DNA of 64,000 nucleotides from Thermodesulfobacterium hveragerdense DSM 12571 (GTDB lineage Bacteria; Desulfobacterota; Thermodesulfobacteria; Thermodesulfobacteriales; Thermodesulfobacteriaceae): assembly GCF_000423845.1 (NCBI RefSeq), contig NZ_AUIT01000009.1, positions 1 to 64,000 on the forward strand, given 5' to 3'. Within the stretch, counting starts at the first letter, position 1, and each line of letters begins with the position of its first letter. The notes below the pieces were generated by a model. It saw only the letters and a program-made list of their open reading frames with translations, made no database searches and was not told where the DNA came from. The translations under genes and the position numbers were made by a program. Of this stretch, positions 52,472 through 61,437 are shown piece by piece.

Positions 52472-54169
52472 CTAAGCTCCCTTTTTCGCAAACCCTTGGA
52501 CGTAGTTTTCTATTTCCTCAGGCTTAAGATATACCCTTTCTCCTGTCTTCCTTTGCTTGATTTCTACCTCTCCTTTTTCTTCAAAAGCCTTACCTAAGAT
52601 GATTTGCAGAGGCACCCCTATGAGATCAAGGTCGTTAAACTTTACCCCTGGGCGTTCATCTCTGTCATCAAGCAAAACATCCCACTTTTGACTTAAACCC
52701 TGGTATAAACTTTCTGCCTTTTCTTTAAAACTATCTTTTAAAGGTATAATTCCTATTTGAACAGGTGCTATTTGCCAGGGGAAAATGATACCTTTTTCGT
52801 CATGGTTCTGTTCTATGGTTGCCGCAAGCACCCTGCTAACCCCTATACCATAACACCCCATGATAAAAGGTTTCATCTGGCCGTCTTTATCAAGAAACAT
52901 GGCTTTCATAGGAAGGCTGTATTTAGTGCCAAGCTTAAAAATATGTCCTACTTCAATCCCTTTCAAAAAACTTAATGGCTTTCTACAACGAGGGCAAAGG
53001 TCTCCTTCCGTTGCTTTTCTGACATCAGCTATTATGTCTGGAGTAAAGGTTTCTCCAAGGTTAGCGTTAATATAGTGATATTCGTCTTCGTTAGCACCTA
53101 TAACAAAGTTAGGATATCCAACTAAACTTTTATCGGCAATTATCTTTATCTTTAACCCTTTAGGGCCGATAAAACCTGGGTTGGCTCCTGCTATCTTTCT
53201 TATTTCTTCATCCTTTGCCATCCTAAAGGGTTTACCACCTAAAATCTTCTCAAGTTTTACTTCGTTTACCTCATGGTCTCCTCTTATACAAACTGCTACA
53301 GCCTCGTTTTCTTCTACGATATAGATTAAGGTTTTGGTAATTTTAGCCACAGGTAAACCTAAGAAATCTGCTACCTCCTTAGCTGTCCTTACCCCTGGGG
53401 TATAAACCCTCTCTAAAGGCTTAGGTGATTCTTGAGGGTAGGTTTCTAAAGTTTCGGCAGGGGTTAACTCTATGTTTGAAGCATAACCACAGGCTTCACA
53501 AAAGGCTATGGTATCTTCTCCAGTTTCTGCAAGTACCATAAACTCATGAGAAACATCCCCTCCTATAGCTCCGGTATGAGCCTCTACAGCCTTAAACTTA
53601 AGACCACAGTTTTCAAAGATACGATGATAGGTTTCGTACATTTTCTGATAACTTTTTTCTAAACCTTCTTCGTTAGCATCAAAACTGTAGGCATCTTTCA
53701 TGATAAACTCTCGTGCCCTCATGATACCAAACCTGGGGCGTATTTCATCTCTAAACTTAACCGCGATCTGATAAAGGATTAAAGGTAGGTCCTTATAAGA
53801 CTTCACATCCCTTCTCACGATATCGGTTACTACCTCTTCATGGGTAGGCCCAAGACAAAAATCATGGTCCTTTCTGTCTTTTATCCTTAAAAGTTCCTTG
53901 CCATAAAGCTCCCATCTACCTGTTTCTTGCCAAAGTTCAGCAGGCTGGACCAAAGGCATAAGTATTTCAAGAGCACCTGCCTTATTCATTTCCTCTCTCA
54001 CTATTTGTTCTATCTTCTTTAAGGCCTTAAAACCTAAAGGTAAAAAGTTATAAATTCCAGAGGCTAACTTTCTTATCATTCCGGCCCTTAAAAGCAACTT
54101 ATGACTAACAGTTTCAGCCTCTGAAGGGTCTTCGCGAAGGGTAGGCATAAAATATCGGCTTAATCTCAT
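52472..54169 (-). CDS. proS: Prolyl-tRNA synthetase (bacterial type)
   Basis: A 565-residue class II synthetase of the bacterial type: LLLRAGMIRKLASGIYNFLP, LGPTHEEVVTDIVRRD, FRDEIRPRFGIMRAREFIMK (motif 2) and GCYGIGVSRVLAATIEQNHD (motif 3). An INS editing domain of about 180 residues sits between motifs 2 and 3 (DFLGLPVAKITKTLIYIVEE), as in most bacteria. It charges tRNA-Pro. Confidence 0.96.
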   Translation of the reverse strand: MRLSRYFMPTLREDPSEAETVSHKLLLRAGMIRKLASGIYNFLPLGFKALKKIEQIVREEMNKAGALEILMPLVQPAELWQETGRWELYGKELLRIKDRKDHDFCLGPTHEEVVTDIVRRDVKSYKDLPLILYQIAVKFRDEIRPRFGIMRAREFIMKDAYSFDANEEGLEKSYQKMYETYHRIFENCGLKFKAVEAHTGAIGGDVSHEFMVLAETGEDTIAFCEACGYASNIELTPAETLETYPQESPKPLERVYTPGVRTAKEVADFLGLPVAKITKTLIYIVEENEAVAVCIRGDHEVNEVKLEKILGGKPFRMAKDEEIRKIAGANPGFIGPKGLKIKIIADKSLVGYPNFVIGANEDEYHYINANLGETFTPDIIADVRKATEGDLCPRCRKPLSFLKGIEVGHIFKLGTKYSLPMKAMFLDKDGQMKPFIMGCYGIGVSRVLAATIEQNHDEKGIIFPWQIAPVQIGIIPLKDSFKEKAESLYQGLSQKWDVLLDDRDERPGVKFNDLDLIGVPLQIILGKAFEEKGEVEIKQRKTGERVYLKPEEIENYVQGFAKKGA

Positions 54170-54183
54170 GGTTTACGCCCTCC

Positions 54184-54675
54184 TTACAGAAGGTCTATTT
54201 TTTCCCAGGTCTTAGAAGTTAAATCAAGGACTACCATCGTAGGAATTCCCTCTTTTCCCAAAACCTCTCCTGGGTTAACTACCAAGGCCCTTCCTATCTC
54301 TTTTACTTCAAACTTATGGGTATGACCACAAAAAACATAATCAAACTCATGACTTTTTGCTAAAACATAGGCAAGTTTAGGATAATGCACCATCGCTATA
54401 TTAAAACCCTTTATCTCTAAAAACACTTGTTCTCCGTGAAAATTGATCCACGGATATTTTTTTAGATGTTCATACATCAAGGCTATATCACCTCTGTTAT
54501 TCCCAACGATAAAATGCACCTCTTTCTGAAAAGAACCCAACAGAGGTATCATAAAAGGAGAAATCAGGTCTCCACAGTGGAAAAGGATTTCACAGCCTTT
54601 TTGTTGAGCAACCTTTATAGCCTTTTCTGTGTTAAAAATGTTATCATGGGTATCACTGATAACCCCGACCAACAT
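54184..54675 (-). CDS. YfcE/MJ0936-family metallophosphoesterase
   Basis: A 163-residue calcineurin-like phosphoesterase with metal-binding motifs GVISDTHDN, LFHCGDLIS, IVGNNRGD, MVHYP and FCGHTHKFE. The length and the NPGEVLGKEG segment fit small YfcE/MJ0936-type phosphodiesterases. The physiological substrate is unknown. It lies 1 base after the UbiD-family gene. Confidence 0.88.
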   Translation of the reverse strand: MLVGVISDTHDNIFNTEKAIKVAQQKGCEILFHCGDLISPFMIPLLGSFQKEVHFIVGNNRGDIALMYEHLKKYPWINFHGEQVFLEIKGFNIAMVHYPKLAYVLAKSHEFDYVFCGHTHKFEVKEIGRALVVNPGEVLGKEGIPTMVVLDLTSKTWEKIDLL

Positions 54676-54676
54676 C

Positions 54677-56143
54677 TTACTTTATCCTCCTCATCTGTTC
54701 CTCGATTTTTTTCCAAACTTTTTCAACCTTGGTTTTGATTTCATCAGACATAACCGCCTCTTCTGGCCATTCCCTTAAATATCCCTCTTCTCTCCATTTT
54801 CTGGTAGCATCGATACACATCTTCGAACCATAGGCTGGATAAGGACTTGCATGATCAAGGGCATCAACAGGTCCTTTAACTACCATGACATCCCTTTCTG
54901 GGTCTACGTTGCCTGACATGTAAAACAGCACCTCACTTATGTTCTGAACGTTTACTTCTTTGTCAACCACCACGATTATTTTGGTAAACATCATCTGCCC
55001 AAGGCCCCATAAGGCTGAGGCTACTTTAAAGGCATGACCCGGATATCTTTTATCTATAGACACAAAGGCTAAGTTATGAAAAACCCCCTCCCAAGGAAGA
55101 TGAATATCTATTATTTCGGGAAGGATCTTTTTTAGCAGAGGTAAAAACAACCTTTCTGTAGCTTTACCAAGAAAGCAATCCTCTTGAGGAGGTTTACCTA
55201 CGATGGTAGCCGGATAGATAGCATCTTTTCTTAAGGTAATACAGGTCACTCTAAACACTGGATAGTAGTCTGGAGGGGTATAGTAACCGGTGTGATCCCC
55301 AAAAGGTCCTTCAAGTCTTCTTTCAAAAGGTTCTACATATCCTTCAAGGACGATCTGACTTTCTGCAGGCACCTCAAGAGGCACAGTCAAACATTTTACC
55401 AGTTCAACCGGGGACCTTCTTAAAAATCCTGCTAACAAAAACTCGTCTATGTCTTCAGGTAAAGGAGCTGTGGCCGCATAGATAATTGCAGGATCGGGGC
55501 CTATAGCTACGGCTACCGGCAACTTTTCTCCTTTTCTTTCTGCTTTTCTATAGTGCTTAGCCCCGGTCTTATGTATTTGCCAGTGCATACCGGTTTCATT
55601 CTTACTAAACACCTGCATCCGGTACATACCTACGTTATAAGTTCCGGTTTCAGGATCCTTGGTGATCACACAAGGAAGTGTTATAAAAGGACCTCCGTCC
55701 TTAGGCCAACATTTTAGAATAGGAAGTTTATAAAAATTTACCTCATCTCCTTCCCAAACTATCTCCTGACAGGGAGCTTTTTCAACCCTTTTAGGAAAAA
55801 GATTGGAGGCACGTAAAAGCTTCGGGACAAGCTTTAATTTCTCAAAAAAAGACCCAGGTTTTGTTACCTCTATAAACTCGGCAACCTCTTTTCCAAGCTC
55901 ATCAAGATCCTTTACCCTCAGGGCTAAACATATCCTTTTATAACTTCCCATAAGGTTGGTAACCACAGGGATTTTATAGCCCTTTACTTTTTCGAACAAA
56001 AGGGCTGGGCCAAATTTTTTACAAACCCTGTCGGTAATCTCTGTTATCTCAAGCTCAGGAGAAACCTCTTCTTTAACCTTTATCAACTCCTTTTCCTGTT
56101 CCAGCACCTGTAAAAACTCTTGTAAACTTTTAAAACTTGCCAT
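54677..56143 (-). CDS. UbiD-family decarboxylase
   Basis: A 488-residue prenylated-FMN decarboxylase. Typical segments are VVTNLMGSYKRICLAL, GMYRMQVFSKNETGMHWQIH, EGPFGDHTGYYTPPDYYPVF and the C-terminal ASPYPAYGSKMCIDATRKW with the Glu/Arg/Glu active-site context (EFILAG-like). A role in menaquinone synthesis or another decarboxylation is possible. I chose ATG 56143, which follows GAGGT; a longer frame from 56182 would overlap purF and has no ribosome site. The stop of purF lies 2 bases upstream. Confidence 0.88.
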   Translation of the reverse strand: MASFKSLQEFLQVLEQEKELIKVKEEVSPELEITEITDRVCKKFGPALLFEKVKGYKIPVVTNLMGSYKRICLALRVKDLDELGKEVAEFIEVTKPGSFFEKLKLVPKLLRASNLFPKRVEKAPCQEIVWEGDEVNFYKLPILKCWPKDGGPFITLPCVITKDPETGTYNVGMYRMQVFSKNETGMHWQIHKTGAKHYRKAERKGEKLPVAVAIGPDPAIIYAATAPLPEDIDEFLLAGFLRRSPVELVKCLTVPLEVPAESQIVLEGYVEPFERRLEGPFGDHTGYYTPPDYYPVFRVTCITLRKDAIYPATIVGKPPQEDCFLGKATERLFLPLLKKILPEIIDIHLPWEGVFHNLAFVSIDKRYPGHAFKVASALWGLGQMMFTKIIVVVDKEVNVQNISEVLFYMSGNVDPERDVMVVKGPVDALDHASPYPAYGSKMCIDATRKWREEGYLREWPEEAVMSDEIKTKVEKVWKKIEEQMRRIK

Positions 56144-56144
56144 T

Positions 56145-57521
56145 TTATACCTCTGCGATGTCTTTTTTAAAACTAAAATCAACCTCTATCGGATACTCTC
56201 CGGTAAAACAGGCTAAGCACAGCTTGTTTCTTAGATCACCTAAAGCATCAACCAACCCTTCTATGCTAAGGTAATAAAGGGTATCTATGTCTAAGAACTT
56301 TCTTATCTCTTCCACACTATGTTTAGCTGCGATAAGCTCTGACCTCGAAGGAAAATCTATCCCAAAAAAGCAGGGAAACCTTATCGGAGGGCAAGAAAGC
56401 AAAAAATGGACCTTTTTAGGTCCAAGCTCCTTTATTCCTCTAAACCGGTTTTTACTGGTTGTTCCTCTTACTAATGAATCGTCTACTATAATAATTTCTC
56501 TATTTTTGATAAGTTCCTTTACCGGGTTTAATTTCATCTTTACAGAAAGATCCCTAAGACGCTGCGAAGGTTGTATAAAAGTCCTTCCTATGTAATGATT
56601 CCTTATCATTCCAAACTCAAGAGGGATACCACTTGCCTGTGAATATCCGATGGCTGCATAAGTACCTGAATCAGGAAAGGGCATCACAAAATCTGCCTCT
56701 AAAGGACATTCTTTATAAAGATTTTTACCTAACTGTTTTCTTACAGGATATACAGTTTTGCCAAAGATATGGCTATCAGGCCTGGCAAAATAGATAAACT
56801 CAAAAACACAGTGGCTCTTGGGAAACTTTTCTTTTTTAAAGGGAAAATAAGACTTGGGCCCTTCTTGAGTTATGACCAAAATCTCCCCTGGAGCTACCTC
56901 TCTTAAATACTGAGCCCCGATAAGATCAAACGCGCAGGTCTCAGAGGCTATTACATAACCTCCGTTAATCATCCCTAAACTAAGAGGCCGAAAACCCCAG
57001 GGATCTCTGAAGGCAACTAAAGTGTCATCATAAAGAAGAAGAATAGAATAAGCCCCCTTTATCTTTCTCATCGTCTCAGAAATAGCCTCTACCAGTCCTT
57101 TTTTAAGGTTTCTCACGATTAAATGAATAATAACTTCACTATCCATCGTAGTTTGAAAGATATGTCCTTCTTCCTCGAGGGAACACCTGATCTGATAGGC
57201 ATTAACCAAATTTCCGTTGTGAGCAATAGCTATCTTTTTTTTAGCAAAACTAATACAAAAAGGCTGAGCGTTTTGAACAATACTGGAACCTGTAGTGGAA
57301 TACCTTACGTGACCAATAGCTATTTTACCTTTAAGTCTTCTTAACACCTCTTCGTTAAAAACTTCACTTACCAACCCTAAGGCCTTCCACTCTCTTACGG
57401 TTTCTCCATCATAAACCGCAATCCCAGCACTTTCTTGACCTCTGTGTTGAAGCGAATAAAGCCCAAAATATGTATAGTTAGCAGCTTCCTCTACACCAAA
57501 AATCCCAAAAAGTCCACACAT
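56145..57521 (-). CDS. purF: Amidophosphoribosyltransferase
   Basis: A 458-residue enzyme for the first step of purine synthesis. The catalytic Cys2 is exposed at the N-terminus (MCGLFGIFG) without a propeptide. Other signatures are SLQHRGQESAGIAVYDG, IGHVRYSTTGSS, and the PRPP-loop EIIIVDDSLVRGTTSKN. Several cysteines (SCPPIRFPCFFGIDF and LACFTGEYP) fit the 4Fe-4S type of the enzyme, which suits an anaerobe. Confidence 0.95.
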   Translation of the reverse strand: MCGLFGIFGVEEAANYTYFGLYSLQHRGQESAGIAVYDGETVREWKALGLVSEVFNEEVLRRLKGKIAIGHVRYSTTGSSIVQNAQPFCISFAKKKIAIAHNGNLVNAYQIRCSLEEEGHIFQTTMDSEVIIHLIVRNLKKGLVEAISETMRKIKGAYSILLLYDDTLVAFRDPWGFRPLSLGMINGGYVIASETCAFDLIGAQYLREVAPGEILVITQEGPKSYFPFKKEKFPKSHCVFEFIYFARPDSHIFGKTVYPVRKQLGKNLYKECPLEADFVMPFPDSGTYAAIGYSQASGIPLEFGMIRNHYIGRTFIQPSQRLRDLSVKMKLNPVKELIKNREIIIVDDSLVRGTTSKNRFRGIKELGPKKVHFLLSCPPIRFPCFFGIDFPSRSELIAAKHSVEEIRKFLDIDTLYYLSIEGLVDALGDLRNKLCLACFTGEYPIEVDFSFKKDIAEV

Positions 57522-57539
57522 CTTTGTTCACCTCTCTTA

Positions 57540-58862
57540 TTACTCTACTATACCTCCGACAGTCAACTCAGGGATTCTTAAGGTAGGTTGCCCGTCTGAA
57601 ACAGGAACCCCTTGGCCGTCTTTTCCACAAACCCCAGGCTCAAAATGCAAATCCTCTCCTACCATGTCTATGATTTCTAATACCTTGGGACCATTTCCTA
57701 CTAAAGTAGCACCTTTAACAGGATAGGCTATCTCTCCTTTATCTATGTAATAACCTTCTCTTACTTCAAACACAAAATCTCCTGTTAAAGGGTTAACCTC
57801 TCCTCCGCCCATCTTTTTTACTAAAATCCCTTTTTCTATGCTTTTAAGGATGTCTTCAGACTTATGAGGACCTTTGGCTATATAGGTATTGGCCATGCGA
57901 GGTATAGGGATGCACCTATAATCTTGTCTTCTTCCATGTCCATTAGGTGTTTTCTGGTATTTAAATGCAGTTAACCTGTCATAAAGATAGGTTTTAAGCC
58001 TTCCGTTCTCTATCAAAACTACCGGTTGAGTGTAGATACCTTCGTCATCCACCTGATAAGAACCATAAAGACCTTCTATCGTTGGGTCGTCAACCACCGT
58101 AATCAAAGGACTGGCTACTTTTTCCCCAATCTTACCTGAATAAACCGAAAGCCCCTCTTCTCCATGGTCTGCCTCAAGACCATGTCCTACAGCCTCATGT
58201 ATCATCGTTCCTCCTGCCTGACCTGCTAAGACTACAGGCATAACCCCTGCAGGAGCCTTCTTAGCTGAAAGCATAGTTACAGCCAACCTTGAGGCTCGTT
58301 CAGGAAGAACTAAAAACTCTTCTAAATCCTTTACCTGTTCAAAGTTCATCTTTCTCCCTACGACCTCATAACCTCTCTCAAGCCTGCCATCCTTTTCTGC
58401 AACTACTATCACTCCCAACTTGGTATATTCCCTTTTCTCAGAGGAAAAATTTCCTTCAGAAGTAAAAATCCATACCTCTTTTATGACCTCGCTATAAAAA
58501 AGACGATAGTGTTTTATCTCTTTTGTAGACCAAACCTTATTTTTTAATTCTTCTAAATATTCAAGCCTGGTGGTTAGTTTTTTAGAAACCTCTTCCTCAC
58601 AAGGTCTTTTTGTCTGTAAAATCAACTCTCTTAAACCTTCCTCAAAAAATCCATTAGAAAAATAGAGTTTGTTAATAAACTCTGGGGTGATTTTTCTTAT
58701 GGCTGAACCTTCTTCTACACCCCAATTGACCTCGTCTATTCTGTCTGGCTCAACCACTATTTTAAGCGTTTCAACCCTTTCTAAATAAAGATCTCCATAA
58801 AAAACATCCTTAAACCATCCTTGGGCAAAACTTTTTAAGTGCTTTAAATCAGCCTCTAACAT
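57540..58862 (-). CDS. tldD: TldD-family metalloprotease
   Basis: A 440-residue protein with the zinc motif HEAVGHGLEAD followed by DDPTIEGLYGSYQVDDEG, GRLKTYLYDRLTA and NTYIAKGPHKSEDIL. These identify TldD. In other bacteria TldD acts with TldE/PmbA to trim unfolded peptides such as microcin B17 precursors. No tldE is next to it in this window. Confidence 0.9.
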   Translation of the reverse strand: MLEADLKHLKSFAQGWFKDVFYGDLYLERVETLKIVVEPDRIDEVNWGVEEGSAIRKITPEFINKLYFSNGFFEEGLRELILQTKRPCEEEVSKKLTTRLEYLEELKNKVWSTKEIKHYRLFYSEVIKEVWIFTSEGNFSSEKREYTKLGVIVVAEKDGRLERGYEVVGRKMNFEQVKDLEEFLVLPERASRLAVTMLSAKKAPAGVMPVVLAGQAGGTMIHEAVGHGLEADHGEEGLSVYSGKIGEKVASPLITVVDDPTIEGLYGSYQVDDEGIYTQPVVLIENGRLKTYLYDRLTAFKYQKTPNGHGRRQDYRCIPIPRMANTYIAKGPHKSEDILKSIEKGILVKKMGGGEVNPLTGDFVFEVREGYYIDKGEIAYPVKGATLVGNGPKVLEIIDMVGEDLHFEPGVCGKDGQGVPVSDGQPTLRIPELTVGGIVE

Positions 58863-58890
58863 CTCAATACCTTCTTAATTTTTATCTCTG

Positions 58891-59850
58891 TTATTTTAAC
58901 AAACTTACATAATTTTGAAACTCCTTTTTGTTCAAGCAACCTTTCCTTCCGTAATCCCTTAGGCTTATCCCTGCGGTATAAATCCCAAGGCTTAAAGCTT
59001 TCTCGTCAGGCAATCCTAAGGCTATACCTGCCATTACTCCAGCGTTAAAATAATCACCTGCCCCGGTATTATCTACTAGCCTTTCTACCTTTAGACTTGA
59101 GGCTGTGATAAACCTATCCTTACTCACCAAGGTTGCGCCCTTTTTGCCTTGTTTTAGAAATATCTTTTCTATACCTAACTCTAAAAGGTCATAAGGAGTT
59201 TTGTTTAACACGCTAAGTTCTTCTTCTGTGATAAAAAGATGTTTAGTCTTTTTTAACCAAGGCAAAAGGAAATCCCATCCCAAAGCGGTGTATATTCTAC
59301 CTGGGTCAAAACAAAAAGGAGTAACCTTGCTAAGAAGATTCAGTTGAAAATTCTTTCCTTCTTCGGAGGCAAGGGAAGAAAAGTGGTAAACCCCTGCAGG
59401 CAAGACCTTGGTTGATAAAAGAGAAGGGAGATATTTTTCTGCATCCCCTGGACTTACGATGATAAACCTGTCATGAGATGGGCTTAAGATTATCAAAGCT
59501 AAACTGGTAGTTCCTTTTTTTATGATATACTCAGAAACAAGATTTACCGAAGAAAATTCCTCTAAAATCTTTGTGCCAAAGGGGTCTTCTCCCACCGCCC
59601 CTAAAAAACTACACCTAAAATCCCAAAGACTAAGGGCATAAAGGGTATTAGCTGAAGAACCACCTCCCCCTTCAAACAAAAAGTTGCTTTTTTTCTCTAA
59701 AAAATTAAGTACCTCTAAAAACTCCTTTCTTTTTAAGGCTATTTCGCCCCCTGGGATAGCTTGTATGTTTTTTTCTTTTAAAATATTAAGGTCTTCTACC
59801 TCAAAAAAAATATCCCAATTAAGCGCCCCACAACCTACAAAATCAAACAT
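58891..59850 (-). CDS. PfkB-family sugar or nucleoside kinase
   Basis: A 319-residue kinase with the two family signatures, a Gly-rich N-terminal region (FEGGGGSSANTLYALSLW, GAVGEDPFGTKIL) and the C-terminal VDNTGAGDYFNAGVMAGIA with catalytic Asp. It starts at ATG behind AGGAGG. The substrate cannot be told from sequence. It begins the minus-strand run that ends at kup and is divergent from rnpB. Confidence 0.88.
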   Translation of the reverse strand: MFDFVGCGALNWDIFFEVEDLNILKEKNIQAIPGGEIALKRKEFLEVLNFLEKKSNFLFEGGGGSSANTLYALSLWDFRCSFLGAVGEDPFGTKILEEFSSVNLVSEYIIKKGTTSLALIILSPSHDRFIIVSPGDAEKYLPSLLSTKVLPAGVYHFSSLASEEGKNFQLNLLSKVTPFCFDPGRIYTALGWDFLLPWLKKTKHLFITEEELSVLNKTPYDLLELGIEKIFLKQGKKGATLVSKDRFITASSLKVERLVDNTGAGDYFNAGVMAGIALGLPDEKALSLGIYTAGISLRDYGRKGCLNKKEFQNYVSLLK

Positions 59851-59942
59851 TAAGCCTCCTTATGAAACAGTTTTATAGGTAATTTTAACGTAGAGTTTAT
59901 TTTTTGGATAGGCTCAAATTTTGAAAAGAAGGTCAGTTCTGG

Positions 59943-59970
59943 TTGAAAAATTTAAAAAACAACCTATGTT
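59943..59970 (+). promoter_or_regulatory. Promoter of rnpB
   Basis: TTGAAA (59943-59948), 16 bases, TATGTT (59965-59970). The mature RNase P RNA begins 10 bases after the -10 hexamer, close to where initiation is expected. Confidence 0.55.
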
Positions 59971-59979
59971 TTAAAACCA

Positions 59980-60373
59980 GAGGGCAGGGTTTAAGAGGTG
60001 ATTGCTCCAAGGGATTAGCCCTTGGGGAGGAAAGTCCGGGCTCCACAGGGGAGGACGCCGGGTAACACCCGGAGGGAGTAATCCCTGGAAAGGGCCACAG
60101 AAAACAGACCGCCAGCGGCCAGAGAGGACTTTTCCTTTCTGGTGCGGGCATGGGTGAAAAGGTGGGGTAAGAGCCCACCGCACCGGGTGGTAACACCTGG
60201 TGGCACGGCAACCCCCGTCCGGAGCAAGGCCAAACAGAGCCATGGGTGCCCCGCCTGCTAAGGCTCAGGTAGGCCGCTTAAGAAGAGGAGTAATCCTCTT
60301 CTCAGAGAAATAATCACCGCCTGGGTAATTTTTACCCAGGTAACAGAACCCGGCTTACTTAAACCCTGCCCTC
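59980..60373 (+). ncRNA. rnpB: RNase P RNA (type A)
   Basis: About 394 bases with the hallmark GAGGAAAGTCCGGGCTCC (60027 on), the universal P4/CR-I region, a later ACAGAAAACAGACCGCC segment and an ACAGAACCCGGCTTA 3' region (CR-V). The 5' GAGGGCAGGGTTT and 3' AAACCCTGCCCTC pair perfectly as a 13-bp P1 helix. The gene is much richer in G+C than its surroundings, as expected for a structured RNA in a thermophile. It processes the 5' ends of tRNAs. Open frames on the minus strand here are shadows of the RNA gene. Confidence 0.97.
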
Positions 60374-60396
60374 ATAATCTTAAAACAAGAGTAACC

Positions 60397-60990
60397 ATGT
60401 TTAAGCATGTAGATTTTGTAAAAAGTGTTTTCAAGTTAGAAGAACTCCCTCCTCCAGAATTTCCTGAAATTGCCTTTTTAGGAAGGTCAAACGTAGGTAA
60501 ATCCTCTTTAATCAATGCCTTTTTAAACCGTAAAAAGGTAGCCAAAGTCTCTTCTACCCCTGGATTTACCAAAGCCTTAAACTTTTTTAGAATAGATTTT
60601 AAGTTTTATTTAGTAGACCTCCCTGGGTACGGGTTTGCTAAGGTCCCTGTTGAGGTACAAAAACACTGGAAATACCTGATAGAAGGATATCTAAAAGCAG
60701 TGAGAGACTTTAGGAATCTTGTCCTTATTTTTGACATAAGACGTAATCCCGATGAGGCAGACATCCAGCTGGTTGAGTTTGTGAAACACCTTAAAAAACC
60801 TCACTGTATAATCCTAAACAAGATCGATACCTTATCCCTTAGAGAAGTAGAACGTCAAGCCTCTGTTTATCAAAAAACATTCAAACCTAATCCAGAAACT
60901 CCTCTTTTCCTAATCTCTTGTAAAGAATCTAAGGGGATACCCCAGTTAAGATCTCATCTCTTGTCTTGTTTGGGCTTTAAAAATAATTGA
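60397..60990 (+). CDS. engB: EngB/YsxC-type ribosome-assembly GTPase
   Basis: A 197-residue GTPase with G1 GRSNVGKSSLIN, G3 DLPGYGF, G4 NKID and G5 SCKES motifs. Length and the phrase FRIDFKFYLVDLPGYGFAKV are diagnostic. It works in assembly of the large ribosomal subunit. It begins 24 bases after the rnpB 3' end with no terminator between, so the two may be read together. Confidence 0.93.
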   Translation: MFKHVDFVKSVFKLEELPPPEFPEIAFLGRSNVGKSSLINAFLNRKKVAKVSSTPGFTKALNFFRIDFKFYLVDLPGYGFAKVPVEVQKHWKYLIEGYLKAVRDFRNLVLIFDIRRNPDEADIQLVEFVKHLKKPHCIILNKIDTLSLREVERQASVYQKTFKPNPETPLFLISCKESKGIPQLRSHLLSCLGFKNN

Positions 60991-61016
60991 GGAATTTTTC
61001 CTCAAAGTTTTTACTA
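60987..61016 (+). terminator. Rho-independent terminator after engB
   Basis: TTGAGGAA (60987-60994) and TTCCTCAA (60998-61005) form an 8-bp stem with a 3-base loop, followed by AGTTTTTACTATTTTT. The stem includes the engB stop codon. Confidence 0.75.
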
Positions 61017-61065
61017 TTTTTGGTGTTTTTCCATCTAATAATTGATAATTCTATATTCTTTGTTT

Positions 61066-61082
61066 TGGCATAACTATTGCTA
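61066..61082 (+). promoter_or_regulatory. Sigma54-type promoter of the DUF485-actP operon
   Basis: TGGCATAACTATTGCTA has GG and GC exactly ten bases apart and agrees with the -24/-12 consensus (TGGCAY N5 TTGCW) at nearly all positions. The DUF485 start codon lies about 45 bases further on, with AGGAGGTG before it. An enhancer-binding activator would be needed; no gene for one is in the window. Confidence 0.7.
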
Positions 61083-61126
61083 TTTATTTTATCAGAAAAT
61101 AAATCTCAAAAAGGAGGTGTTTAAAT

Positions 61127-61420
61127 ATGAAAGAGGTGTTAAGTTCTCCTAAGTTTCAAACGTTAATTTCTCAAAAAAACAAGGTAGCTTTTGGTCTTAC
61201 TTTTATCCAGATGTTAATCTATTATGGTTTTATCTACTTTTTAGCTTTTAAAAAAGACTTTTTAGCCATTAAGATTACCGGATCAATACCTTTAGGAATT
61301 CCTCTTGGAATTTCAGTAATAATTTTTTCCTGGCTATTAACCGGGGTTTATACCCTTTGGGCAAACAGCGTCTATGATAGGTTGGTTGAAGAGATTAAAA
61401 GAAAAATAGAAAAACATTAA
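61127..61420 (+). CDS. DUF485 membrane protein
   Basis: A 97-residue protein with two membrane spans (about 24-42 and 55-80) and basic ends, typical of DUF485. Such proteins are almost always encoded before an acetate/solute:Na+ symporter, as here, and may help or regulate the transporter. The ribosome site is AGGAGGTG. Confidence 0.85.
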   Translation: MKEVLSSPKFQTLISQKNKVAFGLTFIQMLIYYGFIYFLAFKKDFLAIKITGSIPLGIPLGISVIIFSWLLTGVYTLWANSVYDRLVEEIKRKIEKH

Positions 61421-61437
61421 AATAAGGGGGATGTAAG

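Noticed and set aside
59933-60243. Three overlapping minus-strand open frames of 72-92 residues
   Set aside because: They lie on the RNase P RNA gene, have low-complexity Pro/Gly/Arg-rich composition and no ribosome sites; they are by-products of its high G+C content.
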